DNA from: an uncultured Prevotellaceae bacterium
Lineage (GTDB): Bacteria > Bacteroidota > Bacteroidia > Bacteroidales > Bacteroidaceae
Direction: 5' to 3'
NCBI GenBank assembly: GCA_946407325.1
Contig: CAMJNN010000007.1
Span: 1 to 32,200, forward strand
DNA: 32,200 nucleotides
Every line of letters starts with the position of its first letter. Position 1 is the first letter of the stretch. This document shows, in pieces, positions 27,301-32,200 of the stretch. The notes beneath the pieces were generated by a model. The model saw only the letters and a program-made list of their open reading frames with translations. It ran no database searches and was not told where the DNA came from. A program made the position numbers and the translations under genes.

Positions 27301-28117
27301 CACGGTCAATTACGACCTCGTTTCGTTCGATGGAAACCACTTCACCGGTATCCTCGTCAACGAAGTCCTCAATCCATGACTTTAGCACACGGGCAGCCAA
27401 TTTACGCCCTTTAATCTTCTCCAGATTCTTCTTGTTTACTTTCACTTCTTCTGCCAGGTTGAAAATTTCAAGGATGTCCTTGTCGCTTTCAAAACCGATA
27501 GCACGTAAGAGTGTAGTTACAGGCAATTTCTTCTTACGGTCAATATAAGCATACATCACGTTGTTTATATCAGTCGCGAACTCAATCCAAGAACCCTTGA
27601 AAGGAATAATACGAGCTGAATAAAGCTTTGTACCATTTGCATGCACACTCTGTCCGAAAAATACGCCTGGTGAACGGTGGAGTTGAGAAACAACTACACG
27701 TTCCGCACCGTTGATTACAAAAGTAGCCTGCGGTGTCATATATGGAATTGTACCAAGATACACGTCTTGAATGACGGTATCAAAATCTTCGTGGTCTGGA
27801 TCTGTACAATATAACTTAAGTTTCGCCTTAAGAGGAACGCTGTATGTAAGTCCACGTTCTATGCATTCCTGTATAGAATAGCGGGGTGGGTCTATATAAT
27901 AGTCCAGAAACTCAAGTACGAAATTGTTTCTTGTATCAGCGATGGGGAAGTTCTCTGCAAATACTTTATACAAACCCTCTTTCTTACGTTTTTCTGTTGG
28001 GGTGTCAAGTTGTAGAAAGTCTTTGAATGACTTCAATTGAACGTCCAAGAAATCAGGATATTCGAGTGGATTCTTGGCAGTAGCAAAATTTATTCTTTTA
28101 TTTACTGTTGAAGACAT
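24308..28117 (-). CDS. rpoB: DNA-directed RNA polymerase subunit beta
   Basis: The 1269-residue beta subunit shows the expected blocks in order. The rifampicin pocket reads [19 protein letters not shown] followed by [20 protein letters not shown]. Downstream come the [14 protein letters not shown] block, the DEL-like [17 protein letters not shown] region, [13 protein letters not shown] and [16 protein letters not shown]. In the rifampicin pocket the positions matching E. coli Asp516, His526 and Ser531 are Asp476, His486 and Ser491, so the site is wild type. The gene is separated from rplL by 109 nt that hold an RNA hairpin with a T tract, a place where expression of polymerase and ribosomal proteins could be set apart. 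rpoC follows after 34 nt. Confidence 0.99.
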   Translation of the reverse strand: MSSTVNKRINFATAKNPLEYPDFLDVQLKSFKDFLQLDTPTEKRKKEGLYKVFAENFPIADTRNNFVLEFLDYYIDPPRYSIQECIERGLTYSVPLKAKLKLYCTDPDHEDFDTVIQDVYLGTIPYMTPQATFVINGAERVVVSQLHRSPGVFFGQSVHANGTKLYSARIIPFKGSWIEFATDINNVMYAYIDRKKKLPVTTLLRAIGFESDKDILEIFNLAEEVKVNKKNLEKIKGRKLAARVLKSWIEDFVDEDTGEVVSIERNEVVIDRETVIEDKHVEIILDSGVQNILVHKEEANQSDFSIIYNTLQKDPSNSEKEAVLYIYRQLRNADPADDATAREVINSLFFSEKRYDLGDVGRYRINKKLNLTTDPDVRVLTKEDIIEIINYLVELINSKADVDDIDHLSNRRVRTVGEQLSNQFSIGLARMARTIRERMNVRDNEVFTPTDLINAKTISSVINSFFGTNALSQFMDQTNPLAEITHKRRMSALGPGGLSRDRAGFEVRDVHYTHYGRLCPIETPEGPNIGLISSLCVFAKINDLGFIETPYRKVENGKVDLNPEDLLYLTAEEEEEKIIAQGNAPLDDAGNFTGDRIHARQDADFPVVSPDQVDYMDVSPQQIASIAAALIPFLEHDDANRALMGSNMMRQAVPLLRTESPIVGTGIERQLARDSRTQIAAEGDGIVEFVDSTTIRIRYDRTEDEEFVSFDPAVVEYEIPKWHRTNQGMTIDLRPVCEVGDRVTKGQLLTEGYSTADGELALGKNLLVAYIPWKGYNYEDAIVLNERIVRWDIMTSVHVDEYALEVRETKRGMEELTSDIPNVSEEATKDLDERGIIRIGAHVEPGDILIGKITPKGESDPSPEEKLLRAIFGDKAGDVKDASLKANPSLKGVVIKTHLYSRAIKDRSAKQSDKAQLEKIDKKFEEHVAELRKILVEKLLVLTADYTSEGVKDFMDAEVVAKGAKFTAATFTNMDFNAIQLSGWTKDERVNSLIRALVMNYIKKYKEADAVLRREKFNITIGDELPSGIIKLAKVYIAKKRKIGVGDKMSGRHGNKGIVSRVVRQEDMPFLEDGTPVDICLNPLGVPSRMNIGQILEAVLGRAGRKLGVKFATPIFDGASIDDLNEWTDKAGLPRFGSTTLYDGETGEPFEQKATVGVTYMLKLGHMVDDKMHARSIGPYSLITQQPLGGKAQFGGQRFGEMEVWALEAFGAAHILQEILTIKSDDVVGRSKAYEAIVKGEPMPTPGIPESFNVLMHELKGLGLSLHLE

Positions 28118-28155
28118 TTGAAAAAAGGATTAGTAGAACTTATAAAAATAAAGAC

Positions 28156-28218
28156 ACAAAAAGGTTAAGAACCCTTCAAAGATGGAAAGGGTTCCTAACC
28201 GTCACCTGTTTTACAGGT
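28156..28218 (-). terminator. Attenuator-like hairpins in the rplL-rpoB gap
   Basis: On the minus strand a 14-position stem (arms 28200-28187 and 28176-28163, one mismatch; left arm GGTTAGGAACCCTT) closes a 10-nt loop. It is followed at once by five T (28162-28158), as in an intrinsic terminator. A smaller hairpin, ACCTGT-AAA-ACAGGT (28218-28204), precedes it just after the rplL stop. As rpoB has no promoter of its own in the gap, this is best read as a partial terminator that lowers polymerase output relative to L7/L12. Confidence 0.7.
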
Positions 28219-28226
28219 TGTTTTTG

Positions 28227-28604
28227 TTACTTAAGTTCAACTTCAGCACCTGCGCCCTCAAGAGCAGCCTTCAGTGCCTCAGCCTCGTCCTTTGATGCGC
28301 CTTCCTTTACAGTGCTAGGAGCAGCGTCAACCAGATCCTTAGCTTCCTTCAAGCCAAGACCGCAAGCTTCCTTAACAGCCTTTACCACCTGAAGCTTAGC
28401 AGCACCTGCACTCTTCAGTACAACATCAAATGAAGACTTCTCCTCAGCTGCGGCAGCAGCACCACCAGCAGCAGGAGCAGCAACAGCAACAGCTGCAGCA
28501 GCAGGTTCAATACCGTATTCTTCTTTCAGAATAGTTGCAAGTTCATTAACTTCCTTAACTGTCAAGTTAACCAATTGTTCAGCGATAGCTTTTAAATCTG
28601 CCAT
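28227..28604 (-). CDS. rplL: 50S ribosomal protein L7/L12
   Basis: The 125-residue protein is the multi-copy stalk protein that recruits translation factors to the ribosome. It has the N-terminal dimerisation helices (about 1-35), an Ala-rich flexible hinge (about 36-52) and the globular C-terminal domain with [28 protein letters not shown], the standard factor-binding surface. Length and composition are typical. It lies 79 nt downstream of rplJ. That gap holds a small potential hairpin (GATGGA, 28676-28671, with TCCATC, 28660-28655) and no promoter that I can see. The hairpin pair with a T tract downstream separates it from rpoB. Confidence 0.98.
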   Translation of the reverse strand: MADLKAIAEQLVNLTVKEVNELATILKEEYGIEPAAAAVAVAAPAAGGAAAAAEEKSSFDVVLKSAGAAKLQVVKAVKEACGLGLKEAKDLVDAAPSTVKEGASKDEAEALKAALEGAGAEVELK

Positions 28605-28683
28605 TTTAGTATAATTTTAATTGTTTATTACTTAGTTATTTTAAATATGTTTTTGATGGAAATCAAACAATCCATCGGTTGTA

Positions 28684-29205
28684 TTATGCTTCAGGACGCT
28701 CACCCAGTGTCTTTAAGACGCCATGGATAGTATTTGAGCCACTCTGAAGTGCAGAGATGACGTTCTTCGCAGGAGACTGCAGCAGAGCCACGATATCTGC
28801 GATAACTTCTTCCTTGCTCTTAATGCTTGTAAGAGCATCCAGCTGGTCAGCTCCAACATAGAAGCCTTCCTCGGCATATGCACCCTTCAAAGCAGGAATA
28901 CCATTCTTAGCCTTATCCTTTAACAACTTAGCTGGGAGGTTAGCCACTTCAGTGAAAATAACACCTGTGGTGCCCTTTAAGCAGCCATATAGAGGTGAAT
29001 AGTCACCTTCCAAGCTCTCAAGTGCCTTGTGCAGCAAAGAATTCTTTACAACAACAAGCTTAACACCTGCCTTAAAGCACTCACGGCGGAAATCACTGGT
29101 AGCGCCAGCATTCATAGCCGTAGTGTCCACCAAATAGAAGTGAGGATATTCCTTCACGATAGCAGCAAGCTGCTCAATAATCTTACTTTTATCTTCTTTT
29201 CTCAT
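28684..29205 (-). CDS. rplJ: 50S ribosomal protein L10
   Basis: The 173-residue protein anchors L7/L12 dimers to 23S rRNA; its C-terminal helix provides the binding sites. The N-terminus MRKEDKSKIIEQLAAIVKEY and the block TGVIFTEVANLPAKLLKD are characteristic. An ATG four codons upstream (29217) is in frame, but ATG 29205 is preferred: GGAGG lies 7 nt before it, and MRKEDK is the usual start in this group. Only 15 nt separate it from the rplA stop, so the long L10-binding leader known from other phyla has no room directly before this gene; any autoregulation must act elsewhere. Confidence 0.97.
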   Translation of the reverse strand: MRKEDKSKIIEQLAAIVKEYPHFYLVDTTAMNAGATSDFRRECFKAGVKLVVVKNSLLHKALESLEGDYSPLYGCLKGTTGVIFTEVANLPAKLLKDKAKNGIPALKGAYAEEGFYVGADQLDALTSIKSKEEVIADIVALLQSPAKNVISALQSGSNTIHGVLKTLGERPEA

Positions 29206-29220
29206 TTCAACCTCCATTTA

Positions 29221-29922
29221 TTATTGAGCGTCCTCTACTGTCTTAGGATCTACCTTCACACCCTTGCTCATGGTGCTTGAAAGATAAATACTCTTTACAT
29301 ATGTACCCTTAGCTGTAGTAGGCTTCAACTTGATCAGCGTACGAACGAACTCCTGTGCATTCTGAGCGATCTTCTCAGGAGAGAAGCTTACCTTACCGAT
29401 AGATGAGTGAACGATACCGGTCTTGTCAACCTTGAAATCAATCTTACCCATCTTAACTTCTTTAACAGCCTTAGCAACATCCATTGTCACAGTACCACTC
29501 TTCGGGTTTGGCATCAGTCCACGAGGACCGAGAACACGACCGAGAGGGCCTAACTTACCCATGCAAGATGGCATCGTGATGATAACATCAACGTCAGTCC
29601 ATCCGCCTTTGATCTTTTCGATATACTCGTCAAGACCTACATAATCAGCTCCAGCTTCTTGAGCAGCAGCTTCAGCATCTGGTGTACAGAGTACCAACAC
29701 ACGTGTAACCTTACCAGTACCGTTAGGCAGTGTTACCACGCCACGTACCATCTGGTTAGACTTTCTTGGGTCAACACCCAAACGAACGTCTATATCTACT
29801 GACGCGTCAAACTTTGTAAAGGTTAATTCCTTTACTAAAGCTGAAGCCTCAGCAAGAGAGTATGCTTTCCCTGCTTCAATTTTACCAGCAGCCAACTTTT
29901 GATTTTTTGTCAGTTTACTCAT
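29221..29922 (-). CDS. rplA: 50S ribosomal protein L1
   Basis: The 233-residue protein forms the mobile L1 stalk of the large subunit and helps release deacylated tRNA. Motifs seen include [31 protein letters not shown], the glycine-rich [20 protein letters not shown] with the following GTVT, and the C-terminal [12 protein letters not shown]. Length is standard. It starts 20 nt after rplK and stops 15 nt before rplJ, and so belongs to the same transcript. Family knowledge says L1 can repress its own mRNA, but I cannot place a binding site with confidence. Confidence 0.98.
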   Translation of the reverse strand: MSKLTKNQKLAAGKIEAGKAYSLAEASALVKELTFTKFDASVDIDVRLGVDPRKSNQMVRGVVTLPNGTGKVTRVLVLCTPDAEAAAQEAGADYVGLDEYIEKIKGGWTDVDVIITMPSCMGKLGPLGRVLGPRGLMPNPKSGTVTMDVAKAVKEVKMGKIDFKVDKTGIVHSSIGKVSFSPEKIAQNAQEFVRTLIKLKPTTAKGTYVKSIYLSSTMSKGVKVDPKTVEDAQ

Positions 29923-29942
29923 TCTAATTGAAGTTTATTAGT

Positions 29943-30383
29943 TTATTTAACCGGGAACTCCCCTGTTACAGTGATACCCATACTTCTAGCTGTTCCAGCA
30001 ACCATCTTCATAGCAGACTCAACAGTAAAGCAATTCAAGTCAACCAGCTTGTCCTCAGCAATAGCACGTACCTGATCCCAAGTAACACTTGCCACCTTGT
30101 TTCGGTTAGGCTGTCCAGAACCACTCTTGAGCTTCGTTGCCTCAAGCAACTGAATAGCCACAGGAGGAGTCTTTACTACAAAGTCATAAGACTTATCAGT
30201 GTAGTAAGTGATAATAACAGGAAGAACCTTACCTGCCTTATCCTGGGTTCTGGCGTTGAATGCTTTGCAGAAATCCATAATGTTAATTCCCTTAGAACCC
30301 AGTGCAGGTCCTACTGGAGGAGATGGATTTGCAGCGCCACCCTTAATCTGTAATTTGATTAGTCCAGCAACTTCTTTAGCCAT
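29943..30383 (-). CDS. rplK: 50S ribosomal protein L11
   Basis: The 146-residue protein binds the GTPase-associated region of 23S rRNA. The N-terminal domain has the conserved proline-rich [21 protein letters not shown], and the C-terminal RNA-binding domain has [25 protein letters not shown] and [10 protein letters not shown]. The proline pair region (residues about 20-24), where thiopeptide-resistance changes are found in other species, looks normal. It follows nusG after a 64-nt gap that is A-rich with no visible promoter or hairpin, and is followed by rplA after 20 nt. Confidence 0.98.
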   Translation of the reverse strand: MAKEVAGLIKLQIKGGAANPSPPVGPALGSKGINIMDFCKAFNARTQDKAGKVLPVIITYYTDKSYDFVVKTPPVAIQLLEATKLKSGSGQPNRNKVASVTWDQVRAIAEDKLVDLNCFTVESAMKMVAGTARSMGITVTGEFPVK

Positions 30384-30447
30384 TTCTAATTATATTAATA
30401 GATTTACAAAAAAAGAACGACACAAATTCCACAAAAGAGAAAATGCA

Positions 30448-30993
30448 TCACTCTTTGACTACTTGCATAAAGTCGAGTTCCAGAGGGGTTGACCTTCCGA
30501 AAATCTTTACCATAACCGTCAGCTTCCGAGTATCAGTGTTAATTTGTTCCACAGTTCCTGCAAAACCACTGAAAGGGCCGTAGTTTACCTTTACAGTATC
30601 GCCTATAATGTAAGGTATAGTGATCTCGTCTTCACCCTCTTGCATCTCGTCAACTTTGCCAAGAATGCGTTTCACTTCGGATTCTCTAAGAGGGGTGGGA
30701 TGATCCATACCGCCCAAGAAGCCCAAAACATTTGGAGTATTTCTCAAATGATGAGGTATCTCACCAATCAAAGCTGCTTCCACGAGAACGTAGCCTGGAA
30801 GATAACTTCTTTCCTTCATGACTTTCTTGCCATTTTTCAAATAGGCAACTTTCTCAGTGGGAATCAACACCTGAGATACCAGATCAGAGCTGAGGTTACC
30901 GTTTCTTAAATCAGCTTCAAGATACTCCTTAACCTTAGCTTCCTTACCGCTCACAGCACGTAAAACGTACCATTTCTTAACAATCTCAGACAT
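30448..30993 (-). CDS. nusG: Transcription termination/antitermination factor NusG
   Basis: The 181-residue protein has the NGN domain (WYVLRAVSGKEAKVKEYLE at the start, then RSYLPGYVLVEA and VLGFLGG) and a C-terminal KOW domain (GDTVKVNYGPFSGFAGTVEQI). It binds the RNA polymerase clamp and couples transcription to Rho or ribosomal protein S10. It has the length of the ordinary housekeeping NusG, not of the longer specialised paralogues (UpxY-like) that drive capsule loci in Bacteroides. Its position directly after secE (14-nt gap) is the classical one. Confidence 0.97.
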   Translation of the reverse strand: MSEIVKKWYVLRAVSGKEAKVKEYLEADLRNGNLSSDLVSQVLIPTEKVAYLKNGKKVMKERSYLPGYVLVEAALIGEIPHHLRNTPNVLGFLGGMDHPTPLRESEVKRILGKVDEMQEGEDEITIPYIIGDTVKVNYGPFSGFAGTVEQINTDTRKLTVMVKIFGRSTPLELDFMQVVKE

Positions 30994-31007
30994 CGCTTAA
31001 AACAGTT

Positions 31008-31196
31008 TTATTTGGGATAAACAAACTCCATGATGTTCTGGAAACAGAAGTCCATAACGAACACCACCAGTGCAATAATCAGGGAAGCATATAAAACAGC
31101 TACTGCACTGTTAGTCAATTCTGTATATGTCGGCCATGTCACTTTATGGACAAGCTCGTCATAAGTTTCTTTCAAATATGCAACTACTTTGTTCAT
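31008..31196 (-). CDS. secE: Preprotein translocase subunit SecE
   Basis: A 62-residue protein with the SecE layout: an amphipathic cytoplasmic helix (VVAYLKETYDELVHKVTWPTYTEL) with the conserved WPT, then one membrane helix (SAVAVLYASLIIALVVFVMDF). It clamps SecY in the Sec translocon. The frame stays open upstream through the tRNA-Trp gene, which would give an artificial 24-residue extension; the start is therefore ATG 31196, placed 14 nt after the tRNA. Short, single-helix SecE is usual outside the gammaproteobacteria. Confidence 0.95.
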   Translation of the reverse strand: MNKVVAYLKETYDELVHKVTWPTYTELTNSAVAVLYASLIIALVVFVMDFCFQNIMEFVYPK

Positions 31197-31210
31197 ATCA
31201 TAAGTATTTG

Positions 31211-31283
31211 CACGGGAAGAGAGGCTCGAACTCCCGACCTTCGGTTTTGGAGACCGACATTCTACCAACTGAACTATTCCCGT
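31211..31283 (-). tRNA. tRNA-Trp (anticodon CCA)
   Basis: The minus strand folds into a full cloverleaf. The acceptor stem ACGGGAA/TTCCCGT is followed by a G discriminator, the D stem is GTTC/GAAT, and the anticodon stem TCGGT/ACCGA has loop CTCCAAA. The T stem GGGAG/CTCTC closes loop TTCGAGC. The anticodon CCA reads UGG, hence tryptophan. The 3' CCA end is not encoded. The tuf-tRNA-Trp-secE order is the common one in this phylum. Confidence 0.97.
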
Positions 31284-31289
31284 GTATCA

Positions 31290-31321
31290 ACCAGTCCTTG
31301 AGGTAATCCCCAAGGACTGGT
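31290..31321 (-). terminator. Perfect 11-bp hairpin between tuf and tRNA-Trp
   Basis: ACCAGTCCTTG and CAAGGACTGGT pair perfectly around a 10-nt loop. The stem begins 22 nt after the tuf stop and ends 6 nt before the tRNA. No T tract follows on the minus strand, so it may be a partial terminator or a processing signal that separates the tuf mRNA from the tRNA precursor. Confidence 0.6.
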
Positions 31322-31343
31322 ATTTTCAATTCAATTCCAGTGA

Positions 31344-32200
31344 TTAGTCTTCGTAAACCTCAGTAATCTGACCAGAACCTACTGTACGACCACCCTCACG
31401 GATAGCGAAGCGCAGACCTACGTTCAGTGCAACTGGGTAAATCAGGTCAACGATAATCTCAACGTTATCACCTGGCATTACCATCTCAGTTCCTTCTGGC
31501 AGAGTGATCTCACCAGTACAGTCCATAGTACGGAGATAGAACTGAGGACGATAGTGGTTGTGGAATGGAGTGTGACGACCACCTTCTTCCTTCTTCAGCA
31601 CATAAATAGTAGCCTTGAACTTAGAATGTGGATGGATCTGACCCGGATGGCAGAGTACCATACCGCGCTTGATCTCGTTCTTGTCAACACCACGCAGCAA
31701 CAGACCTACGTTATCACCAGCCTCACCAGTATCCAGCAACTTACGGAACATCTCGACACCAGTTACAACTGACTTACGATCTTCACCCAGACCCAGGATT
31801 TCAACTTCGTCACCAACCTTGATCACACCTGCTTCGATACGGCCAGTAGCAACAGTACCACGACCAGTGATTGAGAAGATGTCCTCAACAGGCATCAAGA
31901 AAGGCTTATCGATATCACGTGGAGGCAGAGGAATCCATGTGTCAACAGCATCCATCAGCTCCATAACCTTATCTTCCCACTTCTCAACACCATTCAGTGC
32001 ACCCAGTGCAGAACCGAAGATGAAAGGAGTGTTGTCGCCATCGAACTCATATGCAGACAACAGGTCACGCATTTCCATTTCAACGAGCTCAAGCATTTCC
32101 TGATCCTCAACTTGATCGCACTTGTTTACAAATACAACCAAACGAGGAACGTTTACCTGACGAGCCAACAGGATGTGCTCGCGAGTCTGAGGCATAGGAC
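31344..32200 (-). CDS. tuf: Elongation factor Tu, C-terminal part (5' end outside window)
   Basis: About 285 of the usual 394-396 residues are visible. The frame stays open to the window edge (Pro codon before the first visible Met), so that Met is internal. The part seen starts within the G domain at [13 protein letters not shown], has the guanine-specificity motif NKCD and the G5 region GSALGAL, then domains 2 and 3 with [14 protein letters not shown] and the terminal [13 protein letters not shown]-Tu delivers aminoacyl-tRNA to the ribosome. The kirromycin-contact region in domain 3 looks ordinary, but resistance cannot be judged from this. It is followed by the hairpin and tRNA-Trp. Confidence 0.98.
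   Translation of the reverse strand, partial: PMPQTREHILLARQVNVPRLVVFVNKCDQVEDQEMLELVEMEMRDLLSAYEFDGDNTPFIFGSALGALNGVEKWEDKVMELMDAVDTWIPLPPRDIDKPFLMPVEDIFSITGRGTVATGRIEAGVIKVGDEVEILGLGEDRKSVVTGVEMFRKLLDTGEAGDNVGLLLRGVDKNEIKRGMVLCHPGQIHPHSKFKATIYVLKKEEGGRHTPFHNHYRPQFYLRTMDCTGEITLPEGTEMVMPGDNVEIIVDLIYPVALNVGLRFAIREGGRTVGSGQITEVYED

Noticed and set aside
28204..28218. Plus-strand terminator (ACCTGT hairpin followed by TGTTTTTG)
   Set aside because: There is no plus-strand gene upstream to terminate; it is better read as part of the minus-strand rplL-rpoB junction.
29928..30353. 141-aa open frame on the plus strand
   Set aside because: Antisense to rplK; no independent evidence.
31197..31268. 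N-terminal extension of SecE
   Set aside because: The extension is a reading of the tRNA-Trp gene; ATG 31196 gives the normal SecE length.

Overview
The window looks like a chromosomal core region of a Bacteroidales bacterium, most likely a Prevotellaceae member. This rests on the gene order tuf, tRNA-Trp, secE, nusG, rplK-rplA-rplJ-rplL, rpoB, rpoC, on an OstA-like/SurA-like/parvulin set next to guaB, and on several promoters of the Bacteroidetes type (-7 box TAnnTTTG, often with TTG about 20 nt upstream). The genus is an inference; no rRNA is present.

Layout. 1-4363 (+ strand): the end of a membrane-anchored family 2 glycosyltransferase, radC, a DUF59/MIP18 protein with its own promoter, an LpxH-like phosphoesterase and an exported GH13 glycosidase. 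4370-12606 (- strand, transcribed from guaB): guaB, a divergent parvulin-type protein, a SurA-like chaperone with two parvulin repeats, an OstA/LptA-like periplasmic protein, a small membrane protein and mutL. GMP synthesis, outer-membrane assembly and mismatch repair thus share one strand with short gaps. 12692-13819 (-): a seven-helix membrane-bound AraC-type regulator. 13820-14070: divergent promoter region with a run of nine G. 14071-14418 (+): an orphan 115-aa protein with a good terminator.

14499-14855 is a gene-free stretch between two convergent genes. It is filled by a degenerate 22-bp periodic array with inverted and direct halves, which I do not recognise and regard as the most interesting object in the window. 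14856-19784 (-): a six-gene operon starting with a PASTA-domain membrane protein, then an RluD-type pseudouridine synthase, D-Ala-D-Ala ligase, an acyltransferase, a NigD-like lipoprotein and a rhodanese lipoprotein. 19951-32200 (-): the transcription/translation supercluster rpoC, rpoB, rplL, rplJ, rplA, rplK, nusG, secE, tRNA-Trp and a tuf gene cut by the window edge, with RNA hairpins at the rplL/rpoB and tuf/tRNA junctions and after rpoC.

Most of the window is conserved housekeeping DNA. I see no phage, insertion sequence, CRISPR array or recognisable defence system. The non-routine signals are the 22-bp array with its central dyad, the poly-G tract beside a promoter, the loss of the endonuclease motifs in MutL, and several motif variants noted below.
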